From Rhodobacteraceae bacterium UBA1957 (lineage in GTDB: Bacteria > Pseudomonadota > Alphaproteobacteria > Rhodobacterales > Rhodobacteraceae): DNA of 8,015 nucleotides. Numbering within the stretch: position 1 is the first letter of the stretch; each line of letters begins with the position of its first letter. Position numbers and translations under genes: made by a program. Where the stretch lies: positions 1-8,015 of the forward strand of contig DDEJ01000153.1 in assembly GCA_002336405.1 (NCBI GenBank), given 5' to 3'. The notes beneath the pieces are model-generated. The model was not told the origin of the DNA. It did not search any database and was given only the letters and a program-made list of their open reading frames with translations. This document shows positions 1-7,241 of the stretch, one piece after another.

Positions 1-13
1 CAGACAGCAAATC

Positions 14-733
14 CTAAGATACAAGTTTCACCGCTGCCAACCGATTATAAGCCGGCATGCCTTGCGCCGCCAAATCAGCCACCGCGCCATGCAATTCCGG
101 CAGCGCTGCCTCAGGCCCGGCAAACCCGGTGGACCTGTGCACCGCACCGTACCAATGTGACGCCCAGACGCCATCGCTGGCGTGGCCACCCGCCGGCCAT
201 GACAGCATTGCCGGATCAAATCCCAGACCCAGCGCCGTGCAAAGACGGCGCAGCATGCCCTCAGGATCAGCACGAATATCAGCAGCCTCTATGACAAAAG
301 CAGACTGACCCAACGCCTGAACATGATCGTATAGCTCTGCCTGTTGCACAAAGCCCAAATCCTCAAGGTTGGGATTTTCAAACTTGGCGGCAAAGCTGGC
401 CACCACCCGTGCAGGATGGCGGATTAAAAACACGTTAACCACATCTCTCATCCAGTCACGCGGGATACCGGCGGTCATATGCTGGGTCATATGTTTGTGA
501 TAGACATGCGGACGGGCTTTTGGCAGCGGCGCCAACATCGCGGCAATCACGTCTGCCGGATCGTTCGGCTGATCGGCCAGAACCTCGGACCGCATTGGAT
601 GATCAAGACCGGATTGCGCCAGATAAGCAGCGTAAAACGGCTCGTCCACGATCGCAAAATCCGCACGGTTGCCAAAGGCATACATCAGCGCGGTTGACAG
701 GTTGCGCGGACCCGACCACATGGCAATCCGCAT
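14..733 (-). CDS. Sulfotransferase-like P-loop protein
   Basis: A 239-residue protein related to the sulfotransferase fold, in which a P-loop-like segment binds the 5' phosphosulfate of PAPS. The N-terminus carries SGPRNLST (residues 7-14) after a short beta strand, matching the 5'-phosphosulfate-binding loop. IRHPARVVASF (104-114) resembles the second conserved motif, which contacts the 3' phosphate. No signal peptide or membrane segment is visible, so it should be cytoplasmic. I chose the ATG at 733 because AAAGG lies 10 bases upstream (744-748) and the P-loop strand starts at once. An in-frame ATG at 763 would add ten residues without a well-placed ribosome site. It follows the ribokinase on the same strand after about 140 bases, so cotranscription is possible but not shown. 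Bacterial members of this group are mostly uncharacterised; acceptor substrate and even sulfotransferase activity are unknown. The family call is fairly sure, the function is not. Confidence 0.75.
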   Translation of the reverse strand: MRIAMWSGPRNLSTALMYAFGNRADFAIVDEPFYAAYLAQSGLDHPMRSEVLADQPNDPADVIAAMLAPLPKARPHVYHKHMTQHMTAGIPRDWMRDVVNVFLIRHPARVVASFAAKFENPNLEDLGFVQQAELYDHVQALGQSAFVIEAADIRADPEGMLRRLCTALGLGFDPAMLSWPAGGHASDGVWASHWYGAVHRSTGFAGPEAALPELHGAVADLAAQGMPAYNRLAAVKLVS

Positions 734-876
734 TAGAAACCGACCTTTAACGCGCCAAAACATACCCCGCCATGACGGGGATCATTGCGAATTGAAATAG
801 CTCTATCTATCATCAAATCTCACTCTTTTAACGCCACGCTAAAAACAATTTTGTCCGGCGCCAAGCCCTTAAATCC

Positions 877-1746
877 TCAAATCAACTGGGCATCCTGCAG
901 GTCTTTCAGATCGGGGATCACATCCGCCGTCCCAAGCCGTGTCACCATCAGTCCAGCGGCTTTGGTGCCCAGTGAAATCGCCTGCGCCATCGGCATGCCG
1001 CGATCCAGACCCGCCAGCACATAACCGGTGAACGTATCGCCCGCCCCGGTGGTATCAACCGGCTCTACCACCACCGCCTTGAACTGCTGCTGTCCTTCAA
1101 CCCCATACCAAAGACACCCCTCAGACCCCAAGGTCACGATAGTATCGCGCACAGGCAACTGCGCAGGTGTCTGACCGGTGGCTTGATGCAACTGCTCTGC
1201 CTCAACCGCGTTCAAGATAAGCAAATCAAGCGACCCCATCACCGCCTGCACAGCCTGCGCATTAAAAGGGGCTGCCGCATAGGCCACTGACAGGCCAAGT
1301 GTTTTTGCGGTGGTCACCGCATAACTTTGATTGTTTGTCTCGTTTTGCACCAGCAACCAGTCGCCCGCATGGGCCTGTGATAACGCCATACCAATCGCCT
1401 CTTGCGTGTTTTTCTGATTGGCGCCAGGATAGAGCAGAATATTGTTTTCACCGCTGGCATCCACGGCGATGATCGCATGGCCGGTGGCCTCGGATTGCGT
1501 GGTGATAAAACGCGTATCAACCCCATATTCCAACAACCGCTCGGCCGCCCATGCACCATCCCGACCAAGACATCCAATGTGGCACACATGCGCCGCCGCA
1601 CGGGCCGCAGCCACTGACATATTGGCCCCTTTGCCACCCAGACCCCGCGACATTTTTGTTGTCGCAAGGGTTTCCCCGGGGGCGGGCAAGTGCGGCACCT
1701 GATAGACGTAATCCGCGTTGATTGATCCCAAGTTAAATACCGTCAT
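877..1746 (-). CDS. rbsK: Ribokinase (PfkB-family sugar kinase)
   Basis: A 289-residue PfkB/ribokinase-family kinase, expected to phosphorylate ribose at O5 with ATP in the cytoplasm and feed ribose 5-phosphate to the pentose phosphate pathway. GSINAD (residues 7-12) and GGKGAN (37-42) form the sugar-binding N-terminal signature. NAVEAE (179-184) matches the NxxE metal/phosphate motif. DTTGAGDTFTG (231-241) is the C-terminal signature, with anion-hole glycines and the probable catalytic base Asp237. The sequence resembles true ribokinases more than fructokinases, but the substrate is inferred. The ATG at 1746 is preferred: GGGGAGG (1754-1760) ends seven bases upstream. The in-frame ATG at 1752 sits only one base from that site, and an extension to 1812 would add poorly conserved residues. 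It is slightly shorter than E. coli RbsK (309 residues). No ribose transporter or regulator is nearby. It is divergent from mutS. Confidence 0.82.
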   Translation of the reverse strand: MTVFNLGSINADYVYQVPHLPAPGETLATTKMSRGLGGKGANMSVAAARAAAHVCHIGCLGRDGAWAAERLLEYGVDTRFITTQSEATGHAIIAVDASGENNILLYPGANQKNTQEAIGMALSQAHAGDWLLVQNETNNQSYAVTTAKTLGLSVAYAAAPFNAQAVQAVMGSLDLLILNAVEAEQLHQATGQTPAQLPVRDTIVTLGSEGCLWYGVEGQQQFKAVVVEPVDTTGAGDTFTGYVLAGLDRGMPMAQAISLGTKAAGLMVTRLGTADVIPDLKDLQDAQLI

Positions 1747-1753
1747 TCTCATG

Positions 1754-1760
1754 CCTCCCC
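1754..1760 (-). promoter_or_regulatory. Ribosome binding site that fixes the ribokinase start
   Basis: The minus strand reads GGGGAGG here, a strong Shine-Dalgarno match. Its GGAGG core is seven bases from the ATG at 1746 but only one base from the ATG at 1752. This favours the downstream ATG as the working start. Confidence 0.75.
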
Positions 1761-1914
1761 AGCCCGGAATGAGGCTGCGTATATCACCGTCGGCCAGCCT
1801 TGTCCCACCCAAGTTTTAAAGTGCGTCGTAACATCAACCCTGCACCAAATTGCAGAGGCTGGCGTCATAATGCCCGATACCTGCCTGTTGATTTTGCATA
1901 TATCCAATATCAAA

Positions 1915-1974
1915 AGCCCATAGCCCGTTGGAAATCCGTTTTGTAGCACTCAAAGGGTGTTGTGTTTATGGGCT
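1915..1974. repeat. Inverted repeat with nested hairpin upstream of mutS
   Basis: AGCCCATA (1915-1922) and TATGGGCT (1967-1974) are perfect 8-base inverted arms separated by 44 bases. Inside them, TAGCACTC (1944-1951) and GGGTGTTG (1955-1962) can pair as RNA over eight positions, with three G-U wobbles and an AAA loop. The right outer arm overlaps GGGCTG at 1970-1975, which can pair with a downstream CAGCCC. The two folds are therefore mutually exclusive. Whether the region is transcribed is unknown. Confidence 0.4.
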
Positions 1975-1994
1975 GTACAGTCCAATTTCAGCCC
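1970..1994. repeat. Inverted repeat GGGCTG/CAGCCC
   Basis: Six-base perfect arms at 1970-1975 and 1989-1994 surround a 13-base loop. The left arm is shared with the larger inverted repeat just upstream and overlaps the palindrome CTGTACAG (1973-1980). No T-run follows, so it does not look like an intrinsic terminator. It could be a binding site, an alternative leader hairpin, or chance. Confidence 0.35.
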
Positions 1995-2022
1995 TCAAAG
2001 CCCAGCCCGTCACAACCGCGAG

Positions 2023-2060
2023 GGTTTACGATTTCCGCACCACGTCGGGAGCTGTAAACC
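2023..2060. repeat. Inverted repeat immediately upstream of the mutS ribosome site
   Basis: GGTTTAC (2023-2029) and GTAAACC (2054-2060) are perfect 7-base inverted arms with a 24-base spacer. The right arm ends 15 bases before the AAGGA of mutS. On RNA this would put a stem-loop just upstream of the ribosome site; on DNA it could be a repressor-type dyad. The spacing and the lack of a T-run argue against a terminator. No known operator matches. Confidence 0.4.
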
Positions 2061-2087
2061 AACAGTGCCTCGAGTAAGGAAACCAAC

Positions 2088-4736
2088 GTGTCCGCGCCAA
2101 AAGCCACAGTAACGCCGATGATGGCGCAATATCTAGATATCAAGGCACAATATCCTGATGCTTTGCTATTTTATCGCATGGGCGATTTTTACGAGTTATT
2201 TTTTGACGATGCGGTCGCTGCCTCTGTGGCGTTGGATATCGCCCTGACCAAGCGCGGCAAACACGAAGGAACCGACATTCCCATGTGTGGCGTGCCGGTG
2301 CATGCAGCAGAGGGGTATCTTTTAACGCTTATTCGCAAAGGCTTTCGCGTGGCTGTTGGCGAACAATTGGAAAAACCCGCCGAGGCCAAAAAACGCGGTG
2401 CAAAATCTGTGGTTAAGCGCGACGTGGTGCGACTGGTCACTCCCGGTACGCTGACCGAAGAGAGCCTGTTAGAGGCACGTCGCCATAATTATCTGGCGGC
2501 TTTTTCGCAAATTCGCGACAGCGCCGCGTTAGCATGGGTCGATATCTCGACCGGAGCATTTCACGTAATGGCATTGCCCCCTGTCCGGTTTGCGCCAGAA
2601 CTGGCGCGTCTGGCCCCCAGTGAGGTACTGATTTCAGAGGCCCAAGACACCCAATGGGACGAGACCATAAAAGAAGCAGGCGCCGCAGTAACCCCCATGG
2701 CTCGGGGTGCCTTTGACAGTACCGCCGGTGAAAAGCGCCTGCTGACGTTATTTAACGTTCAGACATTGGACGCATTTGGTGATTTTAACCGCGCCGAAGT
2801 CTCTGCAATGGGCGCGGTGATCCAGTATCTCGAGATTACCCAAAAAGGCAAGCTGCCACTGCTGCGATCACCGGTGAGCGAAGCGATTGCCAGCGTGATG
2901 CAAATCGATGCTGCAACACGACGCAATCTTGAGCTGACACAAACCCTGTCTGGCGAACGGGGTGGCACCTTACTGGCCTGTCTCAATGACACAGTCACCG
3001 CCGGCGGTGGCCGCCTTATGGAACGGCGTCTGTCTGCACCCTCGCTTGATCTGACCGAGATTACTGCCCGTCATGATGCCATTGCCTTTGGGGTTGAACA
3101 CAGCCAGATTGCCAACGAACTTCGCGTAGGCCTGCGCAGGGTCCCCGATCTGGATCGGGCCCTATCCCGGCTAGCACTTGACCGCGGCGGACCGCGCGAT
3201 CTGGCGGCTATCCGCACTGGGTTGGCACAAGCAATGGACCTTGCAAAAGGCTGTTCCAGCACAATATTGCCGGCAGCACTGCAAACAGCAGTGGCCGATT
3301 TGCAAGGTCACGAGACGCTGGTAGACCTGCTTGAGAGTGCTTTAGCAGAAGAGCCACCGCTGCATTTACGGGACGGCAATTTTGTCGCCCAAGGCTATGA
3401 CCCCGATCTGGACGAGACCCGGAACTTGCGCAACGAAGGCCGCAGTGTCATCGCCAGTCTGCAACAAGAGTACAGCGTGCAAACCGCAATCCAATCGCTG
3501 AAAATAAAACATAATAATGTGCTGGGCTATTTTATCGAAACCACAGCGACCCATGCTGAAAAGATGCTGTCACCACCCTTATCAGATCGGTTTATCCACC
3601 GCCAGACCACCGCCAATCAAGTGCGGTTTACCACAGTCGAGCTGTCAGAACTGGAAACCAGAATTCTCAACGCCGCCAACCATGCTCAGGATATTGAGCA
3701 ACGTCATTATGAGCATCTAAGAGCTGCTGTGCTGGCGCTGGCTGCTCAAATCGGTTTGGCGGCGCAGGCTTTTGCGATATTTGATGTCTCACTGGCACTG
3801 GCTGATCTGGCATCCCGGGAAAACTGGTGTCGGCCAAAGGTGGATAATAGTTATGCATTTGCAATCACGGGCGGGCGTCATCCTGTGGTCGAAAAAGCGC
3901 TAAAAACCCAAAGTGGTGCGCCGTTTATTGCCAATGACACAGCATTGGGTGACAATAAGATCTGGCTGTTAACCGGTCCTAATATGGCAGGCAAATCAAC
4001 TTTCCTAAGACAGAACGCACTGATCACGCTGTTGGCGCAAATGGGTAGTTTCGTTCCGGCGTCATCGGCGCATATTGGGTTGGTCAGCCAACTGTTCAGC
4101 CGCGTCGGCGCATCTGACGATCTGGCACGAGGTCGATCAACATTTATGGTAGAAATGGTCGAAACTGCCGCAATCCTCAATCAGGCTGATCAAAGGGCTT
4201 TGGTAATTCTTGATGAGATTGGTCGTGGCACTGCCACCTATGATGGGCTGTCTATCGCGTGGGCAACGCTGGAGCATTTGCACGATGTCAACAAATCCCG
4301 ATCGCTGTTTGCCACCCATTATCACGAGCTGACAGCACTGGCTGGCAAACTTGACCGGGTTGAAAACGCCACGGTGTCAGTCAAAGAGTGGCAAGGCGAG
4401 GTTATTTTCTTGCATGAGGTCATAAAAGGCGCTGCAGATCGCTCTTATGGGGTGCAGGTGGCGCAACTCGCAGGGCTGCCAAGGGCTGTGGTGGACCGGG
4501 CCAGAATGGTCCTAGAAGCGCTGGAAAAGAGCGAACGTGAAAACGGCAGAGGTGCAAAAGCGCTGATAGATGATCTACCGCTGTTTGCGGTGGCACCAAG
4601 TGCCGCTCGAACACCTGCTTCGGCGGAACCATCGCAAGTCGAGGCGATGTTGCGCGAGGTACAACCCGATGAGTTAACCCCGCACGACGCCTTAAAATTG
4701 ATTTATCAACTTAAAGACCACGCTCAAGCGCATTAG
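2088..4736 (+). CDS. mutS: DNA mismatch repair protein MutS
   Basis: An 882-residue MutS, the cytoplasmic ATPase that recognises base mismatches and small loops after replication and recruits MutL. The N-terminal domain holds the mismatch-reading Phe-x-Glu motif in GDFYELF (Phe34, Glu36). The ATPase domain has Walker [10 protein letters not shown] (630-638), STFMVEM (684-690), Walker B ending in LDE (Asp709-Glu710) and FATHYHEL (741-748). DLPLF (829-833) resembles a beta-clamp-binding peptide, and [14 protein letters not shown] near the C-terminus matches the conserved terminal helices used for oligomerisation. Length is normal for the family (E. coli 853), and all key residues seem present. 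Translation starts at GTG 2088, with AAGGA (2076-2080) seven bases upstream; the next in-frame ATGs are ten codons in, close to the conserved domain. It is divergent from the ribokinase and convergent with grpE. Confidence 0.97.
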   Translation: MSAPKATVTPMMAQYLDIKAQYPDALLFYRMGDFYELFFDDAVAASVALDIALTKRGKHEGTDIPMCGVPVHAAEGYLLTLIRKGFRVAVGEQLEKPAEAKKRGAKSVVKRDVVRLVTPGTLTEESLLEARRHNYLAAFSQIRDSAALAWVDISTGAFHVMALPPVRFAPELARLAPSEVLISEAQDTQWDETIKEAGAAVTPMARGAFDSTAGEKRLLTLFNVQTLDAFGDFNRAEVSAMGAVIQYLEITQKGKLPLLRSPVSEAIASVMQIDAATRRNLELTQTLSGERGGTLLACLNDTVTAGGGRLMERRLSAPSLDLTEITARHDAIAFGVEHSQIANELRVGLRRVPDLDRALSRLALDRGGPRDLAAIRTGLAQAMDLAKGCSSTILPAALQTAVADLQGHETLVDLLESALAEEPPLHLRDGNFVAQGYDPDLDETRNLRNEGRSVIASLQQEYSVQTAIQSLKIKHNNVLGYFIETTATHAEKMLSPPLSDRFIHRQTTANQVRFTTVELSELETRILNAANHAQDIEQRHYEHLRAAVLALAAQIGLAAQAFAIFDVSLALADLASRENWCRPKVDNSYAFAITGGRHPVVEKALKTQSGAPFIANDTALGDNKIWLLTGPNMAGKSTFLRQNALITLLAQMGSFVPASSAHIGLVSQLFSRVGASDDLARGRSTFMVEMVETAAILNQADQRALVILDEIGRGTATYDGLSIAWATLEHLHDVNKSRSLFATHYHELTALAGKLDRVENATVSVKEWQGEVIFLHEVIKGAADRSYGVQVAQLAGLPRAVVDRARMVLEALEKSERENGRGAKALIDDLPLFAVAPSAARTPASAEPSQVEAMLREVQPDELTPHDALKLIYQLKDHAQAH

Positions 4737-4742
4737 CGTGGT
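4717..4742. terminator. Intrinsic terminator between mutS and grpE, possibly bidirectional
   Basis: ACCACGCT (4717-4724) and AGCGTGGT (4735-4742) form a perfect 8-base stem around a 10-base loop. A U-A pair and a G-U pair can extend it by two. It is followed by TT on the plus strand and preceded by TTAAAG, which reads CTTTAA on the minus strand, so U-rich tails exist in both directions but are short. It lies in the gap between convergent genes and overlaps the last codons and the stop of mutS. A role in both directions is inferred. Confidence 0.65.
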
Positions 4743-4755
4743 TTAGATAGAAAAA

Positions 4756-5340
4756 TTAGGCTGTTTTTGTCTCTGTATTACTGCTGGTGTTAGAGGACAC
4801 TCCAACTTGCGCGGGACGCAACAGCCGATCGTGCAACATAAAGCCCTCTGTCGAGACCTGAATAATACTGCCGGCCTGCGTACCGGCAAGCGGCGCCTCG
4901 AACATTGCTTCATGTTCTTTGGGATCAAATCGATCGCCAACAACAGGGGTTATTGGCTGGATACCATGCTTACCAAAGACATTGACCAGTTCGCGCATGG
5001 TTAACTCGACACCTTCGATCAGCGCAGCCGAGACAGCTTTTTGCTCTTCAGTGGCAGCTTCAAGCGCCCGTTTCATATTGTCGTAAACCGGTAGCAAGTC
5101 GCGCGATAACTTTGATCCACCATAATTTTCAGCCTCTCGACGGTCTTTATCAGCCCGTTTGCGCGCATTTTCAGAATCTGCAAGCGCCCGCATAAATCTG
5201 TCACGAAACTGGTCGCGTTCGGCGCGCAGCGTATCAATCTCAATATCTTCGTCGCTGATCTCTATTTCTTGATCAGCGTATTCTTCAGCCATCACGTCAT
5301 CGATATTGTCGAGATAGTCTTCATTTTTTGGATCTGCCAT
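4756..5340 (-). CDS. grpE: Nucleotide exchange factor GrpE
   Basis: A 194-residue GrpE, the homodimeric cytoplasmic co-chaperone that releases ADP from DnaK and so resets its substrate cycle. The first ~35 residues are acidic and probably disordered. Residues ~35-95 are a charged, heptad-like helix that should form the dimer coiled coil. The C-terminal beta domain that touches DnaK carries FDPKEHEAMFEAP (138-150) and GFMLHDRLLRPAQVGV (166-181), the family signature. A Ser/Thr/Asn-rich tail ends the protein. Length fits the family (E. coli 197). It starts nine bases after the hrcA stop. Its ribosome site, GAGGTG (5345-5350), overlaps that stop, so translation is probably coupled to hrcA. No dnaK or dnaJ is adjacent; their genes must lie elsewhere. 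The 3' end faces mutS. Confidence 0.97.
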   Translation of the reverse strand: MADPKNEDYLDNIDDVMAEEYADQEIEISDEDIEIDTLRAERDQFRDRFMRALADSENARKRADKDRREAENYGGSKLSRDLLPVYDNMKRALEAATEEQKAVSAALIEGVELTMRELVNVFGKHGIQPITPVVGDRFDPKEHEAMFEAPLAGTQAGSIIQVSTEGFMLHDRLLRPAQVGVSSNTSSNTETKTA

Positions 5341-5344
5341 ATTT

Positions 5345-5351
5345 CACCTCT
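5345..5351 (-). promoter_or_regulatory. grpE ribosome site overlapping the hrcA stop
   Basis: The minus strand reads AGAGGTG here, with GAGGTG ending four bases before the grpE ATG. Two bases of the site are shared with the hrcA TAG (5350-5352). Ribosomes finishing hrcA would sit on this site, which suggests translational coupling. Confidence 0.7.
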
Positions 5352-6414
5352 AACTCTGATCAGCGATTCTTTTGCCTACCAGCTGTGCCGCATAATCTAC
5401 AATCGGCACGATACGTCCATAATTCAATCGCGTTGGCCCAATCACCCCGACGGCGCCAACAATCTTTCGATCAGCGTTCATATAGGGACTTACGACCAAA
5501 GAGGAACCCGTAAGTGAAAAAAGTTTGTTCTCAGAGCCAATAAAAATGCGAACACCTTCGCCTTCTTCGGTTAGTTCTAAAAATTCAGCAATATCTCGCT
5601 TGCGTTCCAGGTCATCAAACAACGTTCTGATCCGGGTCAAATCAGCCTCTTCAGCATCGCCATCCAAAAGATTCGCCCGACCACGCACCAAAAGACGTTC
5701 ATGGCGGTCACCTTTGTTTTGCCAAACCGCCAAACCACTTTCGACCAGATCATGGGCAAGCGTGTCAATCTCTTGCCGGCGGGCGGCAATCTCAGTTTTT
5801 ACTGCACCCTGCAGATCAGACAAAGTGCGCCCCTCAATCAATGCATTAAGAAAGTTTGCTGCCTCACGCATTGAACTGGGCGTCTGACCTGGGGGCGGGT
5901 TAAACAAACGGTTTTCAACCTGACCATTAGCAAAAACCAGCACCACAAGCGCCCGGTCTTCGGCCAGAGAGACAAATTCAATATGTTTGATCGGAGCTTC
6001 TTGTTTTGGGGTCAAAACCAAGGACGCACCTTGCGTGATACCTGACAACGCAGAGCCAATCTGATCCAGCATACCGTCCACATTCTGTGCAGTGTCGGTC
6101 ACGGTGGCATTGAGCTTTTCACGATCAGCCACGTTCATTTCACCAATTTCAAGCAAACCATCCACAAACATGCGCAACCCCATCTGGGTTGGAATACGCC
6201 CAGCACTGATATGGGGACTGTCCAGAAGACCAAGATATTCCAAGTCTTGCATGACATTGCGCACCGTTGCTGCGCTGACTTTTTCGGTCAAAGTACGGGT
6301 CAGAGTGCGCGATCCCATCGGTTCGCCATTTTCCAAATACCCCTCCACGACTCGCCGAAACACCTCGCGCGAGCGGGTGTTCATATCCTCAAATAATTTA
6401 GCTCCATCAGTCAT
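5350..6414 (-). CDS. hrcA: Heat-inducible transcription repressor HrcA
   Basis: A 354-residue HrcA, the repressor that binds CIRCE operators (typically upstream of groESL) and is kept active by GroEL. Residues ~15-80 form the winged helix-turn-helix, including SAATVRNVMQDLEYLGLL (47-64) and the strongly conserved SAGRIPT (70-76). The rest is the HrcA regulatory and dimerisation region, ending in a GPTRLNYGRIVPIVDY-type C-terminus. I chose the ATG at 6414: GAGGTG (6421-6426) is six bases upstream. A GTG at 6417 is in frame, but only three bases from the same site; it would add one residue. hrcA is the first gene of a two-gene operon with grpE and is divergent from rph. No CIRCE is visible in front of it, so autoregulation by that route is not supported here. 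Confidence 0.96.
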   Translation of the reverse strand: MTDGAKLFEDMNTRSREVFRRVVEGYLENGEPMGSRTLTRTLTEKVSAATVRNVMQDLEYLGLLDSPHISAGRIPTQMGLRMFVDGLLEIGEMNVADREKLNATVTDTAQNVDGMLDQIGSALSGITQGASLVLTPKQEAPIKHIEFVSLAEDRALVVLVFANGQVENRLFNPPPGQTPSSMREAANFLNALIEGRTLSDLQGAVKTEIAARRQEIDTLAHDLVESGLAVWQNKGDRHERLLVRGRANLLDGDAEEADLTRIRTLFDDLERKRDIAEFLELTEEGEGVRIFIGSENKLFSLTGSSLVVSPYMNADRKIVGAVGVIGPTRLNYGRIVPIVDYAAQLVGKRIADQS

Positions 6415-6527
6415 CACTTACACCTCAGCCCCAAAGCATTAAAACTCTGGCGGCGCAAAGCTCAATCAGGGTTGCAAAAAGGTATATCTGGGCTGTATCC
6501 CAAGGGAAACAATAAAAGGATAATTTT
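6415..6527. promoter_or_regulatory. Divergent promoter region for hrcA-grpE and rph-rdgB-hemW
   Basis: These 113 bases separate two divergent operons and should contain both promoters. Toward rph, TTGCAA (6472-6477) and TATCCC (6496-6501), spaced 18, would give a leader of about 20 bases. Toward hrcA, TTGTTT (6507-6512) and GATATA (6483-6488), also spaced 18, are possible. Both are poor matches in the -10 box and overlap each other, so the exact boxes are uncertain. No CIRCE (TTAGCACTC-N9-GAGTGCTAA) and no clear sigma-32 promoter is seen. Confidence 0.4.
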
Positions 6528-7241
6528 ATGCGCCCTTCTGGTAGAAAACTGGATGAAATGCGACCTGTTTCAATTGAAACAAACGTTACGAAACATGCTG
6601 AAGGATCTTGCATTATACGCATGGGCGACACCCATGTGCTGTGCACTGCAACACTGGAAGACCGGGTTCCTTCGTTTATAAAAGGCTCTGGCCTTGGATG
6701 GGTCACTGCCGAATACGGTATGTTGCCACGCTCAACCACATCGCGCATGCGGCGTGAGGCAGCTTCTGGTAAGCAAAGTGGAAGAACCGTTGAAATTCAA
6801 AGGCTTATAGGAAGATCACTGCGTGCGGGTGTTGACCGTGTTGCCCTTGGCGAGCGTCAAATCACCATCGATTGTGACGTGATCCAAGCCGATGGTGGCA
6901 CGCGTTGTGCTGCAATCACCGGGGGTTGGGTGGCCCTTAGAATAGCGGTTAACAAATTACTTAAAGCCCGTGAAATTGTCTCCGATCCACTGATTCATCC
7001 CGTTGCTGCGGTCAGTTGCGGCATCTATGCAGGTCAATCCGTTTTGGATTTAGATTATCCCGAAGATTCAGATGCTGGCGTGGATGGTAACTTTATTATG
7101 ATGAGCAACAAACAGCTTATCGAAGTTCAAATGAGTGCTGAAGGGTCAACGTATTCTCGGGACCAAATGATGCAATTGCTAGATCTCGCCGAAAAGGGCG
7201 TGGCAGAACTGGTAACGGCACAGGCAGATGCACTAAAATGA
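6528..7241 (+). CDS. rph: Ribonuclease PH (tRNA 3' processing)
   Basis: A 237-residue RNase PH, a phosphorolytic 3'-5' exoribonuclease that trims nucleotides after the CCA of tRNA precursors and also acts on other structured RNAs. It forms a ring-shaped hexamer in the cytoplasm. The opening [13 protein letters not shown] is typical. SGRT (84-87) and GGTR (123-126) carry Arg86 and Arg126, which bind phosphate in the family. [15 protein letters not shown] (174-188) supplies the acidic catalytic residues. [13 protein letters not shown] (199-211) matches the C-terminal motif, with Met-Ser where many homologues have Gly-Thr. Length is standard. AAGGA (6516-6520) is seven bases before the ATG. It is the first gene of a plus-strand operon; its stop overlaps the rdgB start as ATGA. 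No truncation of the kind known in some E. coli K-12 strains is present. Confidence 0.97.
   Translation: MRPSGRKLDEMRPVSIETNVTKHAEGSCIIRMGDTHVLCTATLEDRVPSFIKGSGLGWVTAEYGMLPRSTTSRMRREAASGKQSGRTVEIQRLIGRSLRAGVDRVALGERQITIDCDVIQADGGTRCAAITGGWVALRIAVNKLLKAREIVSDPLIHPVAAVSCGIYAGQSVLDLDYPEDSDAGVDGNFIMMSNKQLIEVQMSAEGSTYSRDQMMQLLDLAEKGVAELVTAQADALK

Larger units (their letters stand above)
1747..2087. promoter_or_regulatory. Divergent intergenic region between ribokinase and mutS
   Basis: A 341-base gap between divergent genes must hold promoters for both, but no box pair close to the sigma-70 consensus stands out. Weak candidates exist, for example TTGTAG (1942-1947) and TTTATG (1966-1971) with an 18-base spacer reading toward mutS; I do not annotate them separately. 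A 66-codon minus-strand frame at 1749-1949 looks non-coding: it overlaps the ribokinase ribosome site and has no recognisable protein character. The stretch holds three inverted repeats, listed separately, plus the self-complementary octamer CTGTACAG at 1973-1980. No tRNA, riboswitch or known operator was recognised. Confidence 0.5.

Noticed and set aside
765..780. Hairpin CCCCG/CGGGG with a 6-base loop, upstream of the sulfotransferase-like gene
   Set aside because: The stem is only five bases. On the minus strand it is followed by TATG and then four T, and it lies only 31 bases before the gene start. It is too weak to call a terminator or attenuator.
734..876. Search for a gene or promoter in the 143-base gap between the ribokinase and the sulfotransferase-like gene
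   Set aside because: AT-rich, but no convincing -35/-10 pair, terminator with a T-run, or small ORF was found.
1749..1949. 66-codon minus-strand frame upstream of the ribokinase
   Set aside because: It covers the ribokinase ribosome site and start region, overlaps inverted repeats, has no recognisable protein family and no convincing ribosome site of its own.
1944..1962. TAGCACTC resembles a CIRCE half-site (TTAGCACTC), and HrcA is encoded nearby
   Set aside because: The partner GAGTGCTAA is absent at the required 9-base spacing; only a wobble-containing complement at 3-base spacing exists. It is treated as part of a possible hairpin, not as a CIRCE operator.
6487..6506. Small dyad TGGG/CCCA between the divergent hrcA and rph starts
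   Set aside because: Four-base arms with a 6-base loop are expected by chance, and no known operator fits.
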